A stretch of 15,281 nt of DNA from CS4-C045 sp964347545 (GTDB lineage: Bacteria > Planctomycetota > Planctomycetia > Pirellulales > UBA7805), in contig CAYFZZ010000330.1 of NCBI GenBank assembly GCA_964347545.1, positions 1-15,281 of the forward strand, read 5' to 3'. Below the pieces are notes generated by a model. That model was not told the origin of the DNA, made no database searches, and was given only the letters and a program-made list of their open reading frames with translations. The position numbers and the translations under genes were made by a program. Within the stretch, counting starts at the first letter, position 1, and each line of letters starts with the position of its first letter. This document shows, one piece after another, positions 1 through 6,748 of the stretch.

Positions 1-306
1 CTTTGGAACCTCTCGCTGCAAACCCTGCAACAACAGACGCAGGTCATTCCCTGCCTGGCCGGCAAAGCGCACATGGTGGTGCTGGGCAACGGGGATGTGT
101 CGTCCTGCGAAATGCTCGAGCCGGTGGGCAATCTGCGGCAGCAGGATTGGACCCAGATCATGGCCAGCGATGCCTTGCGAAGGCAGCGAAAGAGCATCGC
201 GCAGAAGGAGTGTTTCTGCACCCACAATTGCGCTCTGCTGGACAGCATCCTCTTTCGCCCCGCCAGTCTGCCTCACCTTTTCCACGAGAAGATCGAGGCG
301 AGGTAA
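1..306 (+). CDS. Radical SAM/SPASM-domain protein, C-terminal fragment
   Basis: This open frame enters from the left edge and stops at TAA 304-306, so only the last 101 residues are present. It shows the cysteine spacing of a SPASM auxiliary iron-sulfur cluster domain: a Cys in 'IPCLAG', then 'GNGDVSSCE', a 'PVGNL' turn, and a closing C-x-C-x3-C group (ECFCTHNC). SPASM domains follow radical SAM cores in peptide-modifying and sugar/lipid-modifying enzymes and bind extra 4Fe-4S clusters. The catalytic CxxxCxxC core would lie outside the window, so the substrate cannot be told. A glycosyltransferase starts 41 bp downstream on the same strand, which suggests a surface-glycan or related modification cluster. 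The SPASM identification is firm; the pathway is inference. Confidence 0.8.
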   Translation, partial: LWNLSLQTLQQQTQVIPCLAGKAHMVVLGNGDVSSCEMLEPVGNLRQQDWTQIMASDALRRQRKSIAQKECFCTHNCALLDSILFRPASLPHLFHEKIEAR

Positions 307-347
307 GGGCCATCGCCCCCAGGGTGGTGATCGTCGGGAATCAACCC

Positions 348-1316
348 ATGGACCGAATATTCATGTCGGTGGTCATTCCCTGCTTCAATGCGGGAGCACG
401 CATCAGCCGCTTGCTGGAACAACTCTCCTGCCAAACCCTCCCCCGCCAGAGCTATGAAATCCTGGCCGTCGATGACGGTTCGACCGACGATACCGCTCAG
501 CAGATCGGCCAATTTTCCGACGTGACGCTGCTGCAACAGCCGCGCAGCGGTCCTGGGGCGGCCAGAAACCTGGGCACCCGAAAAGCCCGGGGCGCCTACG
601 TGCTGTATCTGGATTCCGACGTCGAGGCACCTCCTCATCTTCTGGCCACCCACCTGGCCTACCATCAAGCGCATCCCGAAATCGCCGCCACGGGCGGCAG
701 TGTGGTGCCGCACGAAAAGCTGCCTTTGGGGTCCTGGAGCCTGGTGGACCATCTCTCCAGCTGGTTTAACGCTCATCCTCGGGCTGTCTATCGCCAACCG
801 CCGGAATACCTGCCCAGTCTCAATTTCTGTATCGACCGTCAGGTGGTGTGGGAGGAACGGGGAATTTCCTGGGAAGCCGGGCTGGGGTACACCGGCGAGG
901 ACGTCATCTACTGTCACACTTTGCGCCAGCACGATCTGCAGCTGTGTTTTGTACCGGAGGCGGTGGTCCAGCATGCGGATCGCACGACCTGCAGGGACCA
1001 TTTCCGGCATGTCTACCGCTGGGGCTACCACGCCCCCTTTGTCCGCGGGCAACTGGCCGGTCTTCGGTACGGCTTCCTCTTCCCTCGCCGGCTGGGTCTG
1101 CAACTGTTCACGCTGCCGCTGATCATTGGGGGCTACACCTGCCTGGTCTGGAAATCGTGGCTGCCCGCCAGGCCGCTGGCGGCGACGGTCGCCTTGCCCC
1201 AAATCCTGGCTGGCCGCTGTGCCTATGCCTGGGGTGTCTTTCGCGGGGCCCTGGCCCGCCGCCGCCCTGCCGGTGATCAGGCCTTGGTCGCGGTCCGTGG
1301 CGAGCTGCGGGGATAA
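348..1316 (+). CDS. Family 2 glycosyltransferase (GT-A fold), membrane-associated
   Basis: A 322-residue protein. The N-terminus 'SVVIPCFNAG' begins the nucleotide-sugar-binding fold. VDDGSTDDT (residues 41-49) is the classic GT2 motif, GPGAARNLG (68-76) follows, and YLDSDVEAP (87-95) holds the DxD-type metal-binding acidic residues. YTGEDVIYCHTLR (181-193) is the acceptor-side acidic loop. The C-terminal third has hydrophobic segments near residues 252-268 and 277-297, consistent with membrane attachment. The frame stays open leftward for 115 codons, but that part overlaps the SPASM gene in another frame and looks non-coding. I chose ATG 348, preceded by a GGGA-like site at about 10 nt; ATG 363 is an alternative. 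It transfers a sugar from an activated donor to an unknown acceptor, probably in surface glycan synthesis. Confidence 0.88.
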   Translation: MDRIFMSVVIPCFNAGARISRLLEQLSCQTLPRQSYEILAVDDGSTDDTAQQIGQFSDVTLLQQPRSGPGAARNLGTRKARGAYVLYLDSDVEAPPHLLATHLAYHQAHPEIAATGGSVVPHEKLPLGSWSLVDHLSSWFNAHPRAVYRQPPEYLPSLNFCIDRQVVWEERGISWEAGLGYTGEDVIYCHTLRQHDLQLCFVPEAVVQHADRTTCRDHFRHVYRWGYHAPFVRGQLAGLRYGFLFPRRLGLQLFTLPLIIGGYTCLVWKSWLPARPLAATVALPQILAGRCAYAWGVFRGALARRRPAGDQALVAVRGELRG

Positions 1317-1363
1317 ACGAGGCGCCGGCTCTTCGCTCGTTCTGCTACCTTTCCCCCGGGCGT

Positions 1364-2443
1364 TCACGCGAACCGCAGATAAGGTTCGATGGCCAGCGAG
1401 GCCTGCTGACGAGCGACGAAGGCGTCGCGGTCCGCCGACTCGGCGAAGACGTAGAGGGCATAGCCACCCCAGCCGCTGCCGCAGTACTTGCGAGCCAGGG
1501 CTTGCTCGGGGTCAAGCGTTTCCATTCCTTCCTGGCGCTGGGCACGATACGAAAGGTCGATTCCCGCACCCAGTTGCTCGACCGACCCCTGCAAGGCCCC
1601 CTCGGCCGCCAGCCGGCCCGCTTCCTCGATCAGCGAGTAGTCGCGCTGCCGCGAGACCAGCTGGGCGGTGTCATGGTGCTGGCCTGTCCACCAGAGGGCC
1701 ATCTTCCCGTCGAGGAAATCGGGCCGCACCTTCGCCTCCAAAACGGGCCGGGGGCCGGATCTCCAGATGCAGAGTCCGGTTTCCAGGATCACGGCGATAT
1801 CCTGCCAGCCGCAGCCCATGGCCAGTTCGGTGGCGAGGCCGTCGCAGCCGCTTAACACGCTGTGGGCGGCCGAACCTCCCAAGCCGGACCGCGGGGCATA
1901 GGGGGATCCGTGGCGGGTGACCAGGGGGGAGATGGTGCAGTTGACGATCCGTCCCCCGGGGCGAGCCAGTTGGGGGACGTCCAGCCAGCCCCCGGCAAAA
2001 TCGACCCGCATCGGCGTTGCCTCAGGGGCCCGCAGCTGCTGAAAGATCCCGGTGCTGGAGACCGGTTCCAGGTGCGAGGTCTTTGGCAGTTGGATGTACT
2101 GAGCGCCGACCCGCTGGCACAGATCCCGTTTTTCCTGCTGGAAACGGTCGTCCTCGGTGACGACCAGCTTTTGCGGTTTCCGCCGCAGAAAATCGGACTG
2201 GAAATTCAGGCCCGCCGGATCGTCGTCCCCCACCAGGACCTCGTCAATCATCGCCAGGGCGTCCAGAATCGCCAGGCGGTGGGACAGCGGCAAGGCCGGT
2301 TCGCGGTGCTTCAGTTCCCGAATGATTCGATCGGTCGCGACGCTGACCACCAGCTGGTCGCCCAGCGCTCGGGCCTGCCGGAAAAATTCGATATGACCCC
2401 CATGCAGGATGTCATAACAACCGGAGACGAACACGGTTTCCAT
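1364..2443 (-). CDS. Fused cytidylyltransferase-like / GHMP sugar kinase
   Basis: A 359-residue two-domain protein. Residues 1-134 form a nucleotidyltransferase of the HldE C-terminal/TagD type: FVSGCYDILHGGH (5-17) with the HxxH nucleotide motif, SHRLAIL (54-60), and PVSSTGIF (127-134) as the ISSTxI-like motif. Residues about 146-359 match GHMP kinases, closest in style to heptose-7-phosphate kinase HddA: RVDFAGGWLDVP (146-157), the phosphate loop PRSGLGGSAAHSVL (184-197), GWQD (212-215), WWTGQHHDTAQLV (251-263) and CGSGWGGYALYVF (321-333). The kinase half is about 215 residues, against roughly 330 for HddA, with shorter gaps between motifs. One chain could thus phosphorylate a sugar at C1 and couple it to a nucleotide; the sugar is unknown. 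It is the last gene of the leftward group, converging on the glycosyltransferase. ATG 2443 has a weak GGAG about 11 nt upstream. Confidence 0.8.
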   Translation of the reverse strand: METVFVSGCYDILHGGHIEFFRQARALGDQLVVSVATDRIIRELKHREPALPLSHRLAILDALAMIDEVLVGDDDPAGLNFQSDFLRRKPQKLVVTEDDRFQQEKRDLCQRVGAQYIQLPKTSHLEPVSSTGIFQQLRAPEATPMRVDFAGGWLDVPQLARPGGRIVNCTISPLVTRHGSPYAPRSGLGGSAAHSVLSGCDGLATELAMGCGWQDIAVILETGLCIWRSGPRPVLEAKVRPDFLDGKMALWWTGQHHDTAQLVSRQRDYSLIEEAGRLAAEGALQGSVEQLGAGIDLSYRAQRQEGMETLDPEQALARKYCGSGWGGYALYVFAESADRDAFVARQQASLAIEPYLRFA

Positions 2444-2544
2444 CAGGCAGACGGCTCCGCTTTCTGGCCCCCCACCCCCCTGCGGGGCGGTTCTTTTCCA
2501 GACCCAGTCTACGCCTTCACGTCGCAGGTGGCTATCTGGGGGGG

Positions 2545-2570
2545 GCGCTGGTTGTCGTTCGCCCCAGCGC
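2545..2570 (-). other. Hairpin between exoribonuclease and kinase-fusion genes
   Basis: A perfect 7-bp stem (GCGCTGG 2545-2551 with CCAGCGC 2564-2570) with a 12-nt loop lies just beyond the exoribonuclease stop codon, in the 136-bp gap before the fusion gene. No T-run follows on the minus strand, so it is not a standard intrinsic terminator. It could protect a 3' end or mark a processing site, or it could be chance in GC-rich DNA. Confidence 0.3.
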
Positions 2571-2579
2571 GGAAGGGGC

Positions 2580-3584
2580 TCAACGGTGGCCCCGGTAGAA
2601 CCGTTGGCGGAGCGTGTTGCGGTTGGAGGTCAGGGGGCCTTCGGTGACGTCATCCCGGATCGCGGTGACCAGCATGTGGTACTTGGCGTCCAGGTCGTCG
2701 GCGAAATGGATGATCATGGCCTCAGGCGTCAGCGGCGGCTTGGGGGCTCCCCATTCCGGCAGTCGCTGGTGCGAGACAATGATGTGTTCCAGCCGCAACA
2801 GCGTGTCGGGGTCGACGTCGGCGGCAGCCGGGGACTGGCGAACCATGTCTCGACCCAACAACACGTGACCGATCAGGTTGCCCGCCACGGAATACTCGGC
2901 CCCCTGCGGCTTTAAGTCGTACTCCTGCAGTTTGCCGATATCGTGCAGCACCGCCCCGGCCACCACCAGGTCTTTGCGGAGGGGTGGTTGCAGGTCGTCG
3001 TAGTAATCATCGTACTTCTGGGCCAGGAACACGCACGAGCGGGTGACGCTGAGCGTGTGTTCCAGGAGGCCGGCTGCGTAAGCGTGGTGGTTGTGCGAGG
3101 CGGCCGGAAATTTCAAAAACGCTTCCCGATGGTCCTCCAACAGCTCGAGGACCAGGCGACACAAGGCCGCGTCGGTGACGTGACGACGCACCAGGCCGAC
3201 CAGTTCCGCGACCATTTCCTCGGGGTCGAATCGCGACTGGGGCGTGCACATCAGCGGATCGAAGCCGTCCCGTTCGTCGGCGGGCTGGACGGGACGAATC
3301 TTTTCGATCTCCAGCTGGGGGCCAAAGTTGGTTTCCACGTAACGCGCGCGGACCTTGTAAAACGCCCCCACCTCCCACTCGTCGCGGCAGGCCGAGCTGA
3401 ACGCGGCGTCTTCCCAGATGGGAAAACTGACCTCGCGGCCCGCATCGCGAAAAGCGACCTTGAAGTAAGGCCGACCGTCTCGGGTGGTCGCCGCTTCCTT
3501 GACGGTCATCAGCAAGAACATGTCGCCGACATCTCCCGGCGCCATTTCGGCCAGCAGCGTCATCGGTACGGTTTTGGCAGGCAT
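2580..3584 (-). CDS. YhaM-like 3'-5' exoribonuclease (OB fold + HD domain)
   Basis: A 334-residue protein, close to Bacillus YhaM (about 314). Residues about 15-100 look like an OB-fold nucleic-acid-binding domain (DMFLLMTVKEAATTRDGRPYF at its start). The rest is an HD phosphohydrolase-type domain: HNHHAYAAGLLEHTLSV (164-180), the HD pair in VLHDIGK (212-218), HIIVSHQ (267-273) and HFADDLDAK (293-301), giving the metal-binding His/Asp set. YhaM enzymes trim single-stranded RNA or DNA from the 3' end. ATG 3584 has AAGGA six nucleotides upstream. A TTG at 3590 would overlap the previous stop by 4 nt and is the other possible start. The HEAT-repeat gene ends 2 nt before this ATG, so the two are probably translationally coupled. 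Confidence 0.88.
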   Translation of the reverse strand: MPAKTVPMTLLAEMAPGDVGDMFLLMTVKEAATTRDGRPYFKVAFRDAGREVSFPIWEDAAFSSACRDEWEVGAFYKVRARYVETNFGPQLEIEKIRPVQPADERDGFDPLMCTPQSRFDPEEMVAELVGLVRRHVTDAALCRLVLELLEDHREAFLKFPAASHNHHAYAAGLLEHTLSVTRSCVFLAQKYDDYYDDLQPPLRKDLVVAGAVLHDIGKLQEYDLKPQGAEYSVAGNLIGHVLLGRDMVRQSPAAADVDPDTLLRLEHIIVSHQRLPEWGAPKPPLTPEAMIIHFADDLDAKYHMLVTAIRDDVTEGPLTSNRNTLRQRFYRGHR

Positions 3585-3586
3585 GG

Positions 3587-4918
3587 TCAATCCTTGATCC
3601 CCTCCATGGAAGATAGGGGCTCGCGGCCGGCGGCGTGCTCACCGGGACCCTGGGGCGCGGGAAGGGACGCCCGTTGCTGCCACTTTTGGTGAGCGGCCAA
3701 TCGCTGCTGGTCGCTGGCGAATCCCATCGTGTGGATCTGAAACAACCGGACGGGGTCCGGTTGGATGGACGCAAAGCCATAATCTTGCGGATGCTCGCCC
3801 GACAAGTGGATGATGACCGCCAGGGCCACATCGCGGACCTGGGGCCCAGACCGTTGTTCCCCTGGCCGGTTCGCAAACGGGTTCCCCACCAGATGGGCGT
3901 CGCTTAACAGCGGCGTCAGCAGTTCGATGTGGGCTGCCGAGCCCAGTTTGCCGACGGCCAGGATCGCATCCTGCAACACGTACGGCTGCCGCTGGCGGCG
4001 ACGGATGATGGCGGTGGCCGGAATCAGACCCTGCTCGAGATGGTATTGCATCGAAATCCACAGGGCCTGATAGGCCAGCTGCGTGTCGGCGGTCCGCGTG
4101 ATCAGCTGGCCCACCAGTTGCCGCAGGGGAGCCTGGGAGGTGCGGTCGCTGAGCCGCTGGACCAGGCCCGCGTACTGTGTCACCTGGAAGATCGCCGTCG
4201 TGGTACCCTCGTCCAGCTCGAGCGCCCTGTCCCCGCTGGCAATTAAGAGGGCGACCGCGCCGGCCACGAATTGAGCATCGGCGGGCAGGTTGCGGCGATA
4301 GTCGGGTTGATCGCGCAGTCGCTGCACCAGCTGCTCGGCCCTCAAGCGAACCGCCTCCGCCGCGGGGGAGCCTCCTTGTTCAACGGCCTCCAACAACAGC
4401 GGCTCGGCCCGCAAGGCCTCCAGATACAGCTGCCGCGCCGCTGTCCCCTCGCCAGCCATCGACTGGAACAACTTCCAGGCGGCCGGGTCGGCGGCCGTGC
4501 CTTGGGTGTCGACGGAAAACGCGGCCAGGCGGTTTTCGAACTCGACTTCCAGCACCTGGGCCAGGATCTGCTGGACGCGGTAGCGGACCTCGGCGTCCGG
4601 ATGCCCGAGGGCGGCCACCAGGGCCGGCTTGACGGCCGGTCCCAGGGCGGTGAGGCGTCGAGCGGTCTTTTGGCGGACGGCAAACGAGCGGTCGGCCAGA
4701 TCTTCGATCAGCCGAGGGACAGACTCCAGATCGACCACCGCGGCCGCCCGGTCGGCGCCGGCCGCCCGGGAAGCGGGCTCCGCGGCGACCGCCGGTCGAC
4801 CCGCTGCGGCCAGCAGCCCCACGGTCCCCAGGACCCACCAGCCGACCGGCAAGAAGGAGCGGAAAACGCGGCAGACCGGCGAAAAACGAGCCATACCCGA
4901 AAGATCGCTGCGGGACAT
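3587..4918 (-). CDS. Secreted HEAT-repeat-containing protein
   Basis: A 443-residue protein of unknown function. The N-terminus is basic and then hydrophobic (VGWWVLGTVGLLAAAG, residues 25-40) and ends with an Ala-rich AVAA (43-46), which looks like a signal peptide. Residues about 62-125 hold HEAT/armadillo-like helical pairs (VPRLIEDLADRSFAVRQKTA and LVAALGHPDAEVRYRVQQIL). A second such pair appears near 'VLQDAILAVGKLGSAAHIELLTPLL'. Such repeats usually form protein-binding surfaces, and planctomycetes carry many secreted ones. I see no catalytic motif. The start is ATG 4918; ATG 4894 is in frame and would also give a signal peptide. The pairing of a secreted protein with a cytoplasmic exoribonuclease is odd and may reflect only shared transcription. 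Confidence 0.75.
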   Translation of the reverse strand: MSRSDLSGMARFSPVCRVFRSFLPVGWWVLGTVGLLAAAGRPAVAAEPASRAAGADRAAAVVDLESVPRLIEDLADRSFAVRQKTARRLTALGPAVKPALVAALGHPDAEVRYRVQQILAQVLEVEFENRLAAFSVDTQGTAADPAAWKLFQSMAGEGTAARQLYLEALRAEPLLLEAVEQGGSPAAEAVRLRAEQLVQRLRDQPDYRRNLPADAQFVAGAVALLIASGDRALELDEGTTTAIFQVTQYAGLVQRLSDRTSQAPLRQLVGQLITRTADTQLAYQALWISMQYHLEQGLIPATAIIRRRQRQPYVLQDAILAVGKLGSAAHIELLTPLLSDAHLVGNPFANRPGEQRSGPQVRDVALAVIIHLSGEHPQDYGFASIQPDPVRLFQIHTMGFASDQQRLAAHQKWQQRASLPAPQGPGEHAAGREPLSSMEGIKD

Positions 4919-4925
4919 AAGGAAA

Positions 4926-4941
4926 GGGGGCCCCAGCCCCC
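4926..4941 (-). other. GC hairpin just upstream of the HEAT-protein start
   Basis: A 6-bp perfect stem (GGGGGC 4926-4931 with GCCCCC 4936-4941) with a 4-nt loop lies 7 nt before the ATG at 4918 in the minus-strand mRNA. It could hinder ribosome loading from ATG 4918 and would favour the inner ATG at 4894. No clear Shine-Dalgarno sequence is seen for either start. Confidence 0.3.
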
Positions 4942-4999
4942 AGAGGGAGAGGGGCCGGTCCCCACGCCAGTCATTTTACCGGAACCGGGTCGGATTCGT

Positions 5000-5109
5000 C
5001 CAGCAACCGGCCGGCGGGCGGTCCCCTTTTCCGCTCTGCCTGGGACGGGGAATCCGGTGGCACCGGTGGTAACGACCCCGCTGGAAGGCTACGGCAGGCC
5101 GGTTGCTGG
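5000..5109. repeat. 13-bp perfect inverted repeat in the divergent control region
   Basis: CCAGCAACCGGCC (5000-5012) is the exact reverse complement of GGCCGGTTGCTGG (5097-5109), with 84 nt between. The right arm contains the proposed -35 box of the plus-strand promoter (TTGCTG 5103-5108). The left arm holds the same hexamer facing the opposite gene. It may be a pair of operator sites for one regulator acting on both divergent units. It could also be a structural relic. Confidence 0.5.
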
Positions 5110-5131
5110 GTCGCCGGCCGCCGGTTACAAT
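5103..5131 (+). promoter_or_regulatory. Sigma-70-type promoter for the cystathionine synthase gene
   Basis: TTGCTG (5103-5108) and TACAAT (5126-5131) are separated by 17 nt, close to the housekeeping consensus TTGACA-17-TATAAT. Transcription would start near 5137-5139, at the base of the SAM-II-like fold. This leaves a leader of about 240 nt before the ATG at 5381. Confidence 0.55.
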
Positions 5132-5135
5132 ACAC

Positions 5136-5184
5136 GGCACATGGGATTTGCGGCCGCTTGCAGCCATTTGCCTGCTAAAGAGCC
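5136..5184 (+). promoter_or_regulatory. SAM-II-like riboswitch aptamer candidate
   Basis: Three strings that I recall as SAM-II (metA/SAM-alpha) hallmarks occur in order: GATTTG (5145-5150), GCTTGCAG (5156-5163) and GCTAAAGAG (5174-5182). P1 would be ATGG (5141-5144) with CCAT (5164-5167), enclosing the first two strings as in SAM-II. An outer extension GGCACATGG / CCATTTGCC pairs with one mismatch. The pseudoknot P2 can form between loop bases 5157-5163 (CTTGCAG) and 5172-5180 (CTGCTAAAG): GCAG/CTGC, one bulged T, then TT with AA. SAM-II aptamers bind S-adenosylmethionine and repress methionine genes, and the gene downstream is cystathionine gamma-synthase-like. Against it: the connector between P1 and P2 is only about 4 nt (TTGC) and lacks the usual A-rich stretch. 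This is therefore a divergent member, a relative, or chance. Confidence 0.5.
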
Positions 5185-5185
5185 A

Positions 5186-5242
5186 TCGTTCGGCCCGCCG
5201 CGAAACGCCTACCGAGCCGAACGAATAACTTGACCGGTCAAG
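5186..5242 (+). other. Leader stems between aptamer candidate and terminator
   Basis: Two further elements fill the leader. TCGTTCGGC (5186-5194) pairs perfectly with GCCGAACGA (5216-5224), a 9-bp stem with a 21-nt loop. CTTGACCGGTCAAG (5229-5242) is a perfect 14-bp palindrome that in RNA would fold as a 5-bp stem with a CCGG loop, directly abutting the terminator. They could be an expression-platform linker, an antiterminator component, or (for the palindrome) a DNA operator. Confidence 0.45.
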
Positions 5243-5283
5243 CCGCGATGAGTGGAGTCTCTCCCCCATGGCGGTTTTTTTTT
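5243..5283 (+). terminator. Intrinsic terminator inside the leader (attenuator)
   Basis: CCGC-ATG-G-GGAG on the left (5243-5257) pairs with CTCC-C-CAT-GCGG on the right (5261-5274) around a TCT loop. This gives 12 base pairs with two mismatches and one bulged A, and the stem is followed at once by nine T's (5275-5283). No plus-strand gene ends upstream, because the neighbour on the left is divergent. This terminator can therefore only stop transcripts heading into the gene at 5381, as an attenuator would. Confidence 0.7.
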
Positions 5284-5380
5284 GGCACGGTCCAGGGCGG
5301 CACGCAAAAGGAAATTCGAGACCCAAGGAAAGAGGATCCGGCGGGAGAGCCCGCAGCATGCCGAGCCCCACGAGGCGCCT

Positions 5381-6607
5381 ATGAGTTTTCACGTGACCGA
5401 AGAAACAGAAAAATCTGCGGGCCCTGGCCCTTCCGCGGCACCCGGTTTGTCGACGCAAAGCGTCCATGCTGGGGAAGCCAGGCAGAAACACGGCGACGCC
5501 ATCACCGACGCCATCTTTTGCTCGTCGACCTTCACCTTTCCCAATACGCAGGCGGTGATCGATTTTATCGAACACAAACTGCCTCGCGAGGAATACGGGC
5601 GGTATGGGAACCCCGGGGAAAAGTTTGTGGAGGCCAAGTTGGCCGCTCTGGAGGGCGGGGAGGCGGCGCTGCTGTTCGCCAGCGGGATGGCGGCCATCGT
5701 CGGGCTGCTGATGGCCAAGCTGAACGCCGGTGATGAAGTCGTGTTCTTTGACGAATGCTATCACCGCAGCCGGGAGTTTTGCAGTAAACACCTATCGCGG
5801 TTTGGCGTGGTCACCCATCAGGTGCCCGCCTGTGATTACGAGGCAATGGCCGCGGCCATTACGCCCAACACGCGGCTGTTGGTCAGCGAGTCGCCCACGA
5901 ATCCACACCTCAGCATCGTGGACCTGGAACGCTTTGTCGAAATCGGGCGGCAGCACCGCGTGGAGACCCTGATCGACGCGACACTGGCGACCCCGGTGAA
6001 CCTGCGACCGCTGGAGGCAGGCGTCGACTACGTCCTGCACTCAGCCACCAAGTACCTGGGAGGACATAACGACTTGCTGGCGGGCGTGATCGTGGGGCGT
6101 GGCGAGGCGCTCGAGCCGGTACGGCAGTTGCGCGGGATCATGGGTGCCGTCAACTCGCCGCATAATGAGTATCTCCTGGCCCGCGGCCTGAAAACCCTGG
6201 AATTGCGGATGCAGCGGCACAACGAAAATGGGTTGGCGGTGGCCGAATTCCTGGAGGGACATCCGCGGGTCGAGCGGGTTTACTATCCGGGGCTGCCCAG
6301 CCATCCCTACCACGACGTCGCCCGCCGCACGATGAAGGGCTTCGGCGGACTGGTGACTTTTCTGGTCAAGGATGCCGACTGGCGCCAGACGGCGGCTATC
6401 GTGGACGCCGTGAAAATTCCCCGCATCGGTCCCAGCCTGGGGGGCGTGGAGTCTTTGATCGAGCAGCCCCTGGTGATGAGCTATTACGAGTGTTCGGCGG
6501 CGGACCGTGAGCAATTTGGGATCCCCGACAACATGATCCGCCTGGCCTGCGGGATTGAGAACGCCGCAGACTTGATTGCCGACCTGGCCCAGGCCCTGGA
6601 GAACTGA
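5381..6607 (+). CDS. Cystathionine gamma-synthase-like PLP enzyme
   Basis: A 408-residue member of the Cys/Met-metabolism PLP family (fold type I), the family's usual length. EYGRYGNP (71-78) supplies the Tyr and Arg that hold the PLP phosphate of the partner subunit. ASGMAA (100-105) is the cofactor loop, SESPTNP (169-175) and DATLATP (199-205) line the pyridine ring, and HSATKYLGGHND (220-231) carries the Schiff-base Lys224. FTFPNT, YGRYGNP and the HNDLLAG ending resemble plant-type cystathionine gamma-synthases more than lyases. The likely reaction joins an activated homoserine to cysteine, on the way to methionine. ATG 5381 has GAGG five nucleotides upstream; an open stretch back to 5252 lies within the terminator leader and is not coding. 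A lyase-like gene follows after 141 bp. The family is certain; the exact substrate is inferred. Confidence 0.85.
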   Translation: MSFHVTEETEKSAGPGPSAAPGLSTQSVHAGEARQKHGDAITDAIFCSSTFTFPNTQAVIDFIEHKLPREEYGRYGNPGEKFVEAKLAALEGGEAALLFASGMAAIVGLLMAKLNAGDEVVFFDECYHRSREFCSKHLSRFGVVTHQVPACDYEAMAAAITPNTRLLVSESPTNPHLSIVDLERFVEIGRQHRVETLIDATLATPVNLRPLEAGVDYVLHSATKYLGGHNDLLAGVIVGRGEALEPVRQLRGIMGAVNSPHNEYLLARGLKTLELRMQRHNENGLAVAEFLEGHPRVERVYYPGLPSHPYHDVARRTMKGFGGLVTFLVKDADWRQTAAIVDAVKIPRIGPSLGGVESLIEQPLVMSYYECSAADREQFGIPDNMIRLACGIENAADLIADLAQALEN

Positions 6608-6748
6608 TGCGCGATTTGCCGTGGCAGATGGCCGAGGGTGCCGTCGGCGTGCTCGCCGTTTCCGCCCCTTGCCTGTTTTGCCCCGCAGCCCCGCCCTCCA
6701 CCCCGGAAGGACCGCGCCCCACCCCTCACCCCCGATCCTCCTTTCGCC

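Noticed and set aside
3..347. N-terminal extension of the glycosyltransferase frame
   Set aside because: It overlaps the SPASM fragment in another frame and has no GT2 homology. GT2 proteins begin near the SVVIPCFN segment, just after ATG 348.
5136..5184. SAM-I (S-box), cobalamin or SAH riboswitch as the identity of the leader
   Set aside because: None of the core strings I know for these classes are visible; only the SAM-II-like strings fit.
4271..5233. A 320-codon plus-strand frame opposite the HEAT-repeat gene that reaches into the divergent control region
   Set aside because: The translation is low-complexity and lacks domains. Its end runs through the promoter and the SAM-II-like fold.
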